The notes beneath the pieces are model-generated. The model was not told where the DNA came from and did not search any database. It saw only the letters and a list, made by a program, of their open reading frames with translations. DNA of 19,557 bases, from assembly GCA_018399935.1 (NCBI GenBank), contig JAGYNP010000035.1, positions 1 through 19,557 of the forward strand, in the 5' to 3' direction. Positions 1 through 7,132 of this stretch are shown piece after piece. Within the stretch, counting starts at the first letter, position 1. Each line of letters begins with the position of its first letter. The DNA comes from Candidatus Moraniibacteriota bacterium. GTDB lineage: Bacteria; Patescibacteriota; Minisyncoccia; Moranbacterales; DUUL01. Both the position numbers and the translations under genes were made by a program.

Positions 1-35
1 AAATTAATAATTATAGCTATAAAAAATATTACTGA

Positions 36-51
36 TGTTTCACGTGAAACA
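36..51. promoter_or_regulatory. parS: parS centromere-like site
   Basis: The 16 bases read TGTTTCACGTGAAACA, identical to the classical parS consensus bound by ParB/Spo0J. The palindrome is perfect and extends one base further on each side (35-52). ParB loads at parS and spreads to organise and segregate the origin region. The position about 270 bp before dnaA fits the usual placement near oriC. No parA or parB gene lies in this window, so the proteins must be encoded elsewhere. Confidence 0.93.
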
Positions 52-194
52 TTGTTATATAAAAATTTAGAAAAATAATGTTTAATTATACCATATTTTA
101 TTATTTTTGTAAAGATAAAGATTTTAAAATTTTGAAGTTGTTTTATTTCAAAATAAATGGCAAAATAGAACTATTCATGATAAATATTAACAAT

Positions 195-214
195 TTATAA
201 ACAGGTTATAGACA
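195..214 (+). promoter_or_regulatory. Two tandem DnaA-box-like nonamers
   Basis: TTATAAACA (195-203) and TTATAGACA (206-214) both fit the relaxed DnaA-box pattern TTATNNACA and lie head to tail, 11 bp apart, about one helical turn. Each differs from the strict TTATCCACA consensus at the two central positions or one of them. They abut the -35 element of the proposed dnaA promoter, which would suit autorepression by DnaA. The assignment rests on pattern and position only. Confidence 0.45.
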
Positions 215-243
215 TTGAATTTTTGTTTTTTATCAGTTATTAT
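215..243 (+). promoter_or_regulatory. Candidate dnaA promoter
   Basis: A -35-like TTGAAT (215-220, four of six matches) is followed after 17 bp by a -10-like TATTAT (238-243, five of six matches). The predicted start site would be about 75 bases before the dnaA ATG, and DnaA-box-like sites lie directly upstream of it and again just before the start codon. Partial matches are common in sequence this AT-rich, so the call is tentative. Confidence 0.4.
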
Positions 244-308
244 TTATTAACTTATAAAAAATATTTTTATTAATCAAAAACAAGATTAAAATAACTTTTA
301 TTGATGAT

Positions 309-317
309 TTATTAACA
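309..317 (+). promoter_or_regulatory. DnaA-box-like nonamer before dnaA start
   Basis: TTATTAACA lies seven bases before the dnaA ATG. The same nonamer recurs three times in the dnaA-dnaN gap, suggesting a lineage-specific DnaA box. At this position bound DnaA would cover the dnaA translation start region. Confidence 0.45.
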
Positions 318-323
318 AAAAAA

Positions 324-1715
324 ATGAATAATCAGGAACTTTGGGAAGCTGTTTTAGGAGAAGTTGAATTATCTTTATCTAAAGCTAGTTTTAACACTTG
401 GTTTAAAAATACCTATATTAAAGATTTAACTAAGGATACTTTATTTATTATTGTTCCAAATATTTTTGCTAAAGAATGGTTAGAAAAAAAATACAAAAAA
501 CTTATTCTAGATTCGATCAGAAAACACTCTCCTTCAATAATAAAAATGTCTTGTTTATTAGAGACCCAAGATACTCCTCAAAAATCAATAGATTCGGTTA
601 CTTTAAATAAGTCTTCAAAAAAATCTTTCGAAAAAGAAAAACCTCAAATTAAAAAAAGAGATAATAATTTTCAAAATGGAACTCGAATACATTCTAGTTT
701 AAATCCACGTTATAATTTCGAAACTTATGTCGTAGGAACTAATAATGAATTAGCTTATGCAGCTTGTCAATCAGTAGCTAAAAATCCTGGTTATTCCTAC
801 AATCCCTTGTTTATTTATGGAGATGTTGGTTTAGGAAAAACCCATTTAATACAAGCTACTGGAAACTTTATTAAAACCCAAAAACCCAATTTTAAAATTC
901 GATATGTTAGTATGGAAAGATTCGCCAATGAACTAATTGGCGCTATTCAAAATTCTAAAGCCAAGGAATTTAAAAATGAATATATTCAATTAGATATGTT
1001 GGTTATTGATGATGTTCAATTTTTATCAAAAAAAGAAAAAACTCAGGAAGAATTTTTTCATGTTTTTGAATCTCTTTATCAACTCAATAAACAAATAATA
1101 ATTAGTGCTGACCGTCCTCCAAAATCAATCCCAACCTTAGAAGGCAGACTTAAATCTCGTTTTGAAGGGGGAATGATGGCTGATATTATTAAACCTGACA
1201 TGGAAACTCGTTTGGCAATTATTAAAAAAAAAGTTAGTGATAAAAACTTTGAATTAAGTAATGATATTATTGAATATTTGGCCAAAAATATATATCACAA
1301 TGTTCGAGAACTAGAAGGGGCTTTAAATAAAATAATTATAACTTGTCAATTAAGAGATATTTCTCCCACATTAAAAATTGTTATGGATTTAACTGAAGAT
1401 TTAATTTCTAGTAATCGCCAAAATAAAATAACTCCTCAAATTTTGATAAAATCAGTAGCTGATTTTTTCAATATAAAACCATCTGAAATAATAAGTTCTT
1501 GTCGTAAAAAAACTATTATTAAACCTCGTCAAATTACCTTTTATTTATTAAGAAAAGATTTAAAAATGTCTTTCACGGAAATTGGTAATTTCTTGGGAGG
1601 AAAAAATCATTCCACTGTTATGTATTCCTGTAAAAAAATATCCAAAGAATTAAAAAACAATAAATTTCTTCAAGATCAAATTAAGTTTATAAAGGAAAAA
1701 TATAACAATTATTAA
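324..1715 (+). CDS. dnaA: Chromosomal replication initiator protein DnaA
   Basis: This is the AAA+ initiator that binds DnaA boxes and opens the origin. All four domains are visible in 463 residues: N-terminal domain I (about 1-70, with a W-F-K-N interaction motif), a Lys/Ser-rich linker (about 75-125), the AAA+ domain, and a C-terminal DNA-binding domain. Walker A is GDVGLGKTH (166-174), Walker B has D229-D230 in IDDVQFL, and the arginine-finger region reads SRFEGGMMADI, where most homologues have a GL-V/T-ADI form. Domain IV carries the DnaA signature GGKNHSTV (425-432). No Shine-Dalgarno sequence precedes the ATG; the leader is a run of A. The gene is followed by the probable origin. The length is normal for the family and no defect is seen. 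Confidence 0.99.
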   Translation: MNNQELWEAVLGEVELSLSKASFNTWFKNTYIKDLTKDTLFIIVPNIFAKEWLEKKYKKLILDSIRKHSPSIIKMSCLLETQDTPQKSIDSVTLNKSSKKSFEKEKPQIKKRDNNFQNGTRIHSSLNPRYNFETYVVGTNNELAYAACQSVAKNPGYSYNPLFIYGDVGLGKTHLIQATGNFIKTQKPNFKIRYVSMERFANELIGAIQNSKAKEFKNEYIQLDMLVIDDVQFLSKKEKTQEEFFHVFESLYQLNKQIIISADRPPKSIPTLEGRLKSRFEGGMMADIIKPDMETRLAIIKKKVSDKNFELSNDIIEYLAKNIYHNVRELEGALNKIIITCQLRDISPTLKIVMDLTEDLISSNRQNKITPQILIKSVADFFNIKPSEIISSCRKKTIIKPRQITFYLLRKDLKMSFTEIGNFLGGKNHSTVMYSCKKISKELKNNKFLQDQIKFIKEKYNNY

Positions 1716-1730
1716 ATTTTTTAGATAAAA

Positions 1731-1739
1731 TGTTAATAA
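1731..1739 (-). promoter_or_regulatory. DnaA-box-like nonamer in oriC
   Basis: Read on the minus strand this is TTATTAACA, the same nonamer as at 309, 1845 and 1887. It is the only exact copy in inverted orientation. Confidence 0.45.
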
Positions 1740-1749
1740 ATTATTCAAA

Positions 1750-1769
1750 AGATGTTAACAAGATGTTAA
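1750..1769 (+). repeat. 11-bp-period direct repeat in oriC
   Basis: AGATGTTAA occurs at 1750-1758 and again at 1761-1769, separated by CA. On the opposite strand each copy contains TTAACATCT, overlapping the DnaA-box-like TTGTTAACA. The period of about one helical turn would place two protein subunits on the same face of the DNA. Confidence 0.5.
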
Positions 1770-1844
1770 TTTTTCAAAAAATATATTTTTTTAACTTTTC
1801 ATAAACAGATAATTCACTAGTTTTTAATGAAAAATTCAACAGTT

Positions 1845-1853
1845 TTATTAACA
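1845..1853 (+). promoter_or_regulatory. DnaA-box-like nonamer in oriC
   Basis: Exact TTATTAACA on the plus strand, 42 bp before an identical copy at 1887-1895. Confidence 0.45.
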
Positions 1854-1886
1854 AGTTTTTTATCTTTAAATAAACAAAAAAACGAC

Positions 1887-1895
1887 TTATTAACA
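1887..1895 (+). promoter_or_regulatory. DnaA-box-like nonamer next to AT tract
   Basis: Exact TTATTAACA on the plus strand. It is the last copy before the AT-only tract at about 1911-1955 and so is the box best placed to load DnaA onto a melted strand. Confidence 0.48.
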
Positions 1896-1956
1896 TTTTT
1901 TGATTTCTTAATAAATAGTAATAATATTTAAATAAATAATAATTAATTATATATAT

Positions 1957-3099
1957 ATGCAATTTTCAATTAAAAAAGATAATTTTCAAAAAGCTATTTC
2001 TAAAGTTGATAGAATTTTAGCTAAAAATCCTAGTTTGCCTATTTTAGCTAATGTTTTAATAAAAACTGATCAAAATAGATTAACTATTGCTTCAACTAAT
2101 TTAGAAATATCAATTAAAACTTTTGTTAAAGCTAAAATACACAAAGAAGGTGGAATAACAATTCCAGTTAGAGTTATTCATGGCTTTTTAAATAATATTA
2201 AAGATGATATTATTGAAGGAGAAGTTAATAAAGATGAATTTATTGTAAAAACTGAAAAGCATCAAATAAAAATCAAAGGAATGAGTCAAGATGAGTATCC
2301 AATTATTCCAGAAAATCCAAAGGAAAATTATATTAAAATTAATTCTGGAAAATTAAATGAAAATATTGCTAATGTTTTAATTTCAGTAGCTCATAATAAT
2401 ACTCGACAAGAATTAAATGGAATTAATTTAAATTTTAAAAAAGATAAAATAATTTTAGCTTCTACAGATGGTTATCGATTAAGTGAGGTTAAAATAGATC
2501 TAGATAAAGAAAAAATAAATGAAGAATATTTTATTTTTATTGAAAATAATCCATCGATAATAATTCCATCTTTAACTTTAAGCGAAATTCAAAAAAACTT
2601 AATTGAAGGAGAAATTGAAATTATGATCAAACAAGGACAATTGTTTATTGGAGATAATTCAACTAAAATAATATCAAAATTAATTAATGGTAATTATATT
2701 GATTATCAACAAATTTTACCAAAAAAATATTCAATTGAAGTTAAAATTGACAAAAATGAATTATTAAAAGCTCTTAAAATATCAGCTTTAGTTTCTAGAG
2801 ATAATAATGGGGAAATTAAAATTAATAATTCTAAAAACAATAAAAATTTAGAAATAATATCTTCATCTAATGAAGCTGGTGAAAATTATTCTCAAGTTTT
2901 AGCTGATATTTCAGGTGAAGATTTTAAAGTTTTATTTAATTGTAATTATTTAATTGATGGTTTAGGTGTTATTAAAGAAGATCAAGTTGTAATAAAATTA
3001 AATCAAGAAAAATCACCAGCTTTATTAAAAGGGGTTAATAAAAAAGAAAAAGAAGATAATAAATTTTCTTATATAATTATGCCAATAATTAAAGATTAA
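1957..3099 (+). CDS. dnaN: DNA polymerase III subunit beta (sliding clamp)
   Basis: The ring-shaped clamp tethers the replicative polymerase to DNA. The 380-residue protein begins MQFSIKKDNFQKAISKVDRI and continues with the typical N-P-SLPILANVL stretch (about 24-36) of domain 1. TDGYRLSE in the middle domain is a strong family marker, and the C-terminus IIMPIIKD matches the usual Y-x-IMP ending near the protein-binding cleft. Length fits three repeated clamp domains of about 120 residues. The ATG directly follows the AT-rich end of oriC without a Shine-Dalgarno sequence. The downstream DciA-like gene starts three bases after the stop, so the two are probably co-transcribed. No anomalies are seen. 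Confidence 0.98.
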   Translation: MQFSIKKDNFQKAISKVDRILAKNPSLPILANVLIKTDQNRLTIASTNLEISIKTFVKAKIHKEGGITIPVRVIHGFLNNIKDDIIEGEVNKDEFIVKTEKHQIKIKGMSQDEYPIIPENPKENYIKINSGKLNENIANVLISVAHNNTRQELNGINLNFKKDKIILASTDGYRLSEVKIDLDKEKINEEYFIFIENNPSIIIPSLTLSEIQKNLIEGEIEIMIKQGQLFIGDNSTKIISKLINGNYIDYQQILPKKYSIEVKIDKNELLKALKISALVSRDNNGEIKINNSKNNKNLEIISSSNEAGENYSQVLADISGEDFKVLFNCNYLIDGLGVIKEDQVVIKLNQEKSPALLKGVNKKEKEDNKFSYIIMPIIKD

Positions 3100-3102
3100 A
3101 AA

Positions 3103-3390
3103 ATGTGGAATAATTTTCAAAAAGTTTTAGAAAAAAGAGTTAATAAAAAAAGGATTATTAAAAATGATAAATATTTAGTGATTAAAATTAGTGAAGATAT
3201 TTTTAATAATTTTTTTGGTGAAATTAGTCAGCGTTTTATTAAAATTAAAGATTATAAAAATGAAACACTTTGGATAGTTTGTGAAAATTCTATTTGGAGA
3301 AATGAAATTAAACTTAACGGAAAAGAGCTTATTGAAAAAATTAATAAAAAAAGTAAAGAAGATTTAATTGGTAAATTAATTTTAATTTAA
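3103..3390 (+). CDS. DUF721/DciA-like protein, probable helicase loader
   Basis: DciA proteins load or assist the replicative helicase DnaB in bacteria that lack DnaC or DnaI, and their genes often lie near dnaA-dnaN. This 95-residue protein is close to a bare DUF721 domain. It has a hydrophobic aromatic region ending in a G-E-I (about 36-42, where the family usually has W-x-x-I-V-G), a beta stretch TLWIVCENSIWRNEI (about 55-69, the family's L-x-V-x-x-x-s-x-W-x-x-E-L pattern), then a Lys-rich helix and a final hydrophobic strand GKLILI. The first motif is weak, since the expected Trp is Phe. It starts three bases after dnaN, and its stop overlaps the next start by one base (TAATG). Function is inferred from fold pattern and location. 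Confidence 0.7.
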   Translation: MWNNFQKVLEKRVNKKRIIKNDKYLVIKISEDIFNNFFGEISQRFIKIKDYKNETLWIVCENSIWRNEIKLNGKELIEKINKKSKEDLIGKLILI

Positions 3391-5012
3391 TGGAAAATAA
3401 AATAAAAAAAATAATCAACTTTTTAGAACAGGGGAAGTTTAAATTTGAATTTTGGTTAATTTCTTTTTTGACTTTAATTTCAACTAGATTATTAATAGAA
3501 TCAATTTTATTAAAATTTCCTCAAAGAAATTTAGAAAGTTTTATTAGTTTGTTTGTACATACATTTCTATTTTTTATTTTAACTTATTTAGTATTTTTAT
3601 TTTTTTTATATTTTTTAACTCAGGAAAAAATTCAAAAAATAGCCCATTTTTTATTATGGGGTTTTATTATCATTATTGTTCCTCCTATTATTGACAGAAT
3701 TATTTTTCAAGATAATTATAAAAGTTTTTATTTGTTTGATAGTTTTCAAGGATTAATAGTTAGATTTTTTACTTTTTTTGGAAAAAATCCTAATTGGGGG
3801 ATTACTTGGGGAACTCGGATAAATATTTTAATTTCAATTTTTTCTTTAGGAGGTTATGTTTATTTTAAAACAAAAAATTTAAAAAAGACTTTTATTTCAA
3901 TTTTTGGAAGCTATTTTTTATTTTTTTTGTTAAGTAGTTTTCCTTCTTTGATAGTTTTTGGATTAGAGTTTTTTAAAACAGGAAGTTTTTTGGATGTTTC
4001 TTATTCGACTGTAGCAGGTTATTTTTTGTCACCATTAAATATTTTTAATTTAAAAACTGTTGTTTTAGAGTCTTTTTTGCCTAGGAAATTAGCTTTGATT
4101 TATTTACCTTTTATTTTTTTGTTTTTAACTATTTTTTGTTTTAAATTGAATTTTACTAAAACTATTAGTTTAATAAAAAACATTAGACCAGCGCAATTAA
4201 TTTTTAATTTAGGAATTTTATTTATTGGGATGGGTTTAGGTTGGTTTTATTATTCACAATCTTTGAGGGTGGATTTTTTTACTATTTTGGTGATAGTCAA
4301 TTTGATTTTAGTAGTTGCTAGTAGTTGGGTTTTTTCAGTGGTAACTAATGATTTTAATGATTTGGAGATTGATAAAATTTCCAATTCCCAAAGACCCTTG
4401 GTTGATAAAAAAATATTAAAACAGGAATATAAAATTTTTGGTTGGTTTAATTTATTATTTTCATTACTTGGATCAATTTTAATTAGTCCAGTAGTTTTTT
4501 TGATTGTATTAAGTTATCATTTTTTAACTTTTGTTTATTCTTGTTATCCTTTTAGACTAAGAAGATTTATTGGAATTTCTAATTTATTAATTTCTTTAAG
4601 TTCTTTAAATTTTTTAATAATCGGCTTTTTAATTTTTAGTGAAAATCAAATCTTGGAAAATTTTAATTGGAAAATTTACTGGTTTCTTTTTTTAGCTTAT
4701 TTATTAATGTCTCCTTTAAAGGATTTAAAAGATTTTAAGGGAGATAAAAAAAATAAAATAATAACTCTACCCACTCTAATAGGAAAAGAAAAAACTCGAT
4801 TATTAATGGCAGGCTTACTTTTTAGTTTGTATTTAAGTTCGGTTTATCTTTTAAGAGAACCGAAATTATTTTTACCGGCTTTGTTAATTGGTTCGGCTAG
4901 TTTTTTTGTAACAGAAAATCAAAAAATAAAAGAAAAATATTTAAATTATTGGGTTTTGGGATTAGTTTTTATTTATGGAATTTGTTTAGTGAAAATTATT
5001 TTTATGAAATAG
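3390..5012 (+). CDS. UbiA-family membrane prenyltransferase with extra N-terminal membrane domain
   Basis: UbiA enzymes move a polyprenyl group from its diphosphate to an acceptor within the membrane, using Mg2+ held by two Asp-rich motifs. Both are present: NDFNDLEID (320-328), followed by the characteristic NSQRPLV, and KDLKDFKGDKKNK (about 442-454) followed by the family's T-LPTLIG. The UbiA domain fills about residues 265-540. The first 265 residues are unusual: six or more hydrophobic segments with a PPIIDRII motif (about 97-104), of no family I recognise. Typical UbiA proteins have about 280-320 residues, so this looks like a fusion. The acceptor cannot be deduced. The start overlaps the stop of the DciA-like gene, implying translational coupling. 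It ends in TAG, and no GC-rich terminator follows. Confidence 0.88.
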   Translation: MENKIKKIINFLEQGKFKFEFWLISFLTLISTRLLIESILLKFPQRNLESFISLFVHTFLFFILTYLVFLFFLYFLTQEKIQKIAHFLLWGFIIIIVPPIIDRIIFQDNYKSFYLFDSFQGLIVRFFTFFGKNPNWGITWGTRINILISIFSLGGYVYFKTKNLKKTFISIFGSYFLFFLLSSFPSLIVFGLEFFKTGSFLDVSYSTVAGYFLSPLNIFNLKTVVLESFLPRKLALIYLPFIFLFLTIFCFKLNFTKTISLIKNIRPAQLIFNLGILFIGMGLGWFYYSQSLRVDFFTILVIVNLILVVASSWVFSVVTNDFNDLEIDKISNSQRPLVDKKILKQEYKIFGWFNLLFSLLGSILISPVVFLIVLSYHFLTFVYSCYPFRLRRFIGISNLLISLSSLNFLIIGFLIFSENQILENFNWKIYWFLFLAYLLMSPLKDLKDFKGDKKNKIITLPTLIGKEKTRLLMAGLLFSLYLSSVYLLREPKLFLPALLIGSASFFVTENQKIKEKYLNYWVLGLVFIYGICLVKIIFMK

Positions 5013-5120
5013 TTTTTTATTTATTTTTTATTCAAGAAAATTAAATAATTATATTCACTTGCTAAAAAAATAAAATTATTTTAAAGTTAAGTTGCATTAG
5101 TGAAAAAATAAATTAAAAAA

Positions 5121-6185
5121 ATGAAAAAAATAAATTCAATTAAGTTTTTTAACTTATTTAAAAATAAAAGCCTAATTTTCTTTGTTTTTATTTTAGTTTT
5201 TTGGTGGTCTTTTTTAAATAATGTTGATTTTGGTAATTCTAGTGTTTTTGATGATAGAGATCAAGATGGTTTATCGGATAAAGAGGAATATCTTTATAGA
5301 ACAGATCCTGATAATCCTGATACAGATGGGGATGGCTATAATGACGGAGTTGAAGTAGCAGCTGGGTATGATCCTTTAAAACCATCACCTGGGGATAAAA
5401 TTATTTTTGAAAGTCAGATTGTTCAAAAAGAAGAGCTGGAGGAATTACCTAATTTAACAGACGAATTTTTTAAAAAATTATCTACTGAAAAAAATGATGA
5501 ATTGAATATTCTAGATGATTTTTATAATAATCCAGAGAAATTTAGTAATAAAGATGACTTAAGTCAATTGAATCAACCTTCATTAACTAGTGAAGAACTT
5601 GAGAAAATGCTTACTCAAGTTACCAAAGAAGTTGATTTAAATCAGGAAATGGATTTAATTTCAGAGGATGAATTGAAAATTTTATCAGAAGTAAAAGGTA
5701 ATAAAGAAGATAAATTTGAAGAAGAAAAAGAGCAAATTGAAAAATATTTTACTCAAATATTTTATGTATTATCTTTTAATAAACCTTTTGCAATAGAAGA
5801 TCAGAATTTATTAACGGAAACAGGAATTAGTTATATCGAAGAAATTGGTAGTTCTATAAATACTGGAAAAATTGATAAACTTATAGATCTAAAAGAAAAA
5901 TCTCAAAAAACTTATGAAGAATGTTTAGGAATAAAAACTCCTTATAAAACTAAAGAAATTCACCAAAGAACTCTGTCTTTAATTAAATATTTAAATAATA
6001 GCATAGAAGAAGAGAAAATGATTGATAATCAAGATCCTTTAACATTAGCTTTATACGTAGGAAAATTTCAAGCAGCTATAATGGAAGGTGAATTAATACA
6101 AGAAAAGGTAGATGATATTATTAAGGAATATGAAATAGAAATTTTTAATGATGAAAATTTACAAAACATTATTAATAAAAATTAA
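5121..6185 (+). CDS. Membrane-anchored thrombospondin type 3 repeat protein
   Basis: A short basic N-terminus and one hydrophobic segment (about 17-33) would act as an uncleaved anchor or signal sequence. It is followed at 44-86 by calcium-binding thrombospondin type 3 repeats: DRDQDGLSD (45-53) and DTDGDGYND (67-75), with the linking T-DP-x-x-P-DTD pattern. The rest (about 90-354) is acidic and rich in Glu, Lys and Leu, and is probably helical with no known domain. The repeats suggest a calcium-stiffened stalk outside the membrane. The gene heads the secretion-like run, 12 bases before the next gene, so a role at the cell surface together with that machine is a reasonable inference. The preceding 108-bp gap probably holds its promoter, but no convincing one was found. 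Confidence 0.8.
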   Translation: MKKINSIKFFNLFKNKSLIFFVFILVFWWSFLNNVDFGNSSVFDDRDQDGLSDKEEYLYRTDPDNPDTDGDGYNDGVEVAAGYDPLKPSPGDKIIFESQIVQKEELEELPNLTDEFFKKLSTEKNDELNILDDFYNNPEKFSNKDDLSQLNQPSLTSEELEKMLTQVTKEVDLNQEMDLISEDELKILSEVKGNKEDKFEEEKEQIEKYFTQIFYVLSFNKPFAIEDQNLLTETGISYIEEIGSSINTGKIDKLIDLKEKSQKTYEECLGIKTPYKTKEIHQRTLSLIKYLNNSIEEEKMIDNQDPLTLALYVGKFQAAIMEGELIQEKVDDIIKEYEIEIFNDENLQNIINKN

Positions 6186-6196
6186 AAAACAAAAAA

Positions 6197-7123
6197 GTGG
6201 CTAAAGGTAAAATAAAAATCAAAAGTCTGAGCTTGATTTTAATCAGCTGCTTTTGTTTTTTTGGAACACTTGGTTTGAAAAAACCGGTTCAAGCTGGATA
6301 TTGGGGGGAAGCAATGGCAGCTGAATTGTTAAGTCAAGCCTGGACTGAGGCGAGGGAAGCTTTTAAAGAATCTATGTTAAGTAGTTTAAAACAAGAAGCT
6401 AGTAATTTAATTCGTGATAGAGTAAAGGTTTTATTAACCGGAAGAGGTGGTTCTGGTTCATTGATAATTACTGATTATGATGATTTTATTTATGGAGGAG
6501 CTAGAGAAGAATCTAGAGCTTATATGCGGGATTTTTTTAGGGTTTTGGGTGATGGTGTGGGAGATTCTACTGCTGTTATGTATGATGAAATAGAAGATTC
6601 TTTATTGTCACCAGGAAGTGAGTTGTCAACTATTGATCAATATGTTCAGGGTGGCTTGGATAATATTTTTGATCCTAGTCAAGGTGGGGGTGCTCAAGCA
6701 ATAGTAGCTATGGCCACTAATGATGCTAATAATCCTTTTGGTGTCCATATGAGAGCTCAGCAAATATTAGAAAGTAAAGAAGCACAAGCACAAAAAAAAG
6801 CCGAGATAGAAGCTGTAGCTGGAAAAGGTTTTGTTAGTCAAAAAGATTCGGAAAACAATTTAATTAATTTACCAGGAAGTGTTTTGAGTGGAATTACGGT
6901 AAAAGCAGAATCAATGTATATGGATACAATAACTCAAGCTGGCTCAATTCCAGAAATTATTGGAACAGTAGCAGCTGGAATGTTGTCAAAAACCATTGAA
7001 TCCGGAATTGTTAAAGTAACTAGTCCAATAGACAAACAACTAAAAAATATTCATGATGAAACCGAAGGTGGTATTATGGATATTCAAAGAGATATTTATG
7101 GTGGTTTTGGGACTTTAAAATAA
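6197..7123 (+). CDS. Secreted protein of the type IV secretion-like locus
   Basis: The start is GTG, chosen because the frame then opens with a canonical signal peptide: a basic stretch MAKGKIKIK, a hydrophobic core (about 11-27), and a cleavage motif VQA before Gly34. No in-frame ATG gives a better start, and no Shine-Dalgarno sequence is present. The mature part of about 275 residues is largely helical, with Gly-rich turns (TGRGGSGS, about 82-89; QGGGAQ), an Ala/Gln/Glu-rich helix around 190-210 and several conserved-looking aromatic and Asp residues. I do not recognise a domain. Its place just before the TrbL/VirB6-like gene makes a VirB5-like or channel-associated exported part possible, but the sequence does not prove it. 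Confidence 0.8.
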   Translation: MAKGKIKIKSLSLILISCFCFFGTLGLKKPVQAGYWGEAMAAELLSQAWTEAREAFKESMLSSLKQEASNLIRDRVKVLLTGRGGSGSLIITDYDDFIYGGAREESRAYMRDFFRVLGDGVGDSTAVMYDEIEDSLLSPGSELSTIDQYVQGGLDNIFDPSQGGGAQAIVAMATNDANNPFGVHMRAQQILESKEAQAQKKAEIEAVAGKGFVSQKDSENNLINLPGSVLSGITVKAESMYMDTITQAGSIPEIIGTVAAGMLSKTIESGIVKVTSPIDKQLKNIHDETEGGIMDIQRDIYGGFGTLK

Positions 7124-7132
7124 AATTCAATA

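Larger units (their letters stand above)
1..323. other. Non-coding region upstream of dnaA
   Basis: No gene is supported in these 323 bases on either strand. The tract is very AT-rich and holds a perfect parS palindrome near its left end, a promoter-like element, and several DnaA-box-like nonamers close to dnaA (each listed separately). An 8-bp inverted repeat, ATTTTGAA at 129-136 paired with TTCAAAAT at 147-154, could be a weak terminator for something upstream but lacks a GC stem. The rpmH-rnpA genes that often sit upstream of dnaA are not visible here. Confidence 0.7.
1716..1956. other. oriC: Probable oriC (dnaA-dnaN intergenic region)
   Basis: The 241-bp gap between dnaA and dnaN carries three exact copies of TTATTAACA (1731-1739 on the minus strand; 1845-1853 and 1887-1895 on the plus strand), related sites at 1753-1761 (minus, TTGTTAACA) and 1799-1807 (TCATAAACA), and an 11-bp-period direct repeat. 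The last 45 bases (about 1911-1955) consist almost only of A and T with TAG/TAA triplets and could be the unwinding element. A rough hand count finds C and G about equal in dnaA but G clearly above C in dnaN and beyond, consistent with a skew change here. Origins commonly lie in this gap. A 62-codon reading frame on the minus strand is not considered a gene. Confidence 0.7.

Noticed and set aside
129..154. Inverted repeat ATTTTGAA/TTCAAAAT as a terminator or regulatory hairpin
   Set aside because: An eight-base AT-rich stem with a ten-base loop is expected by chance in this composition, and no adjacent gene end is visible.
1774..1962. 62-codon open frame on the minus strand across the dnaA-dnaN gap
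   Set aside because: Composition is only Ile/Leu/Lys/Tyr/Phe from an AT-rich non-coding tract, and it overlaps the origin repeats and the dnaN start.
5059..5087. Promoter-like TTGCTA with TAAAGT at 17-bp spacing before the calcium-repeat gene
   Set aside because: Each element matches only four of six positions in a very AT-rich gap; not better than chance.
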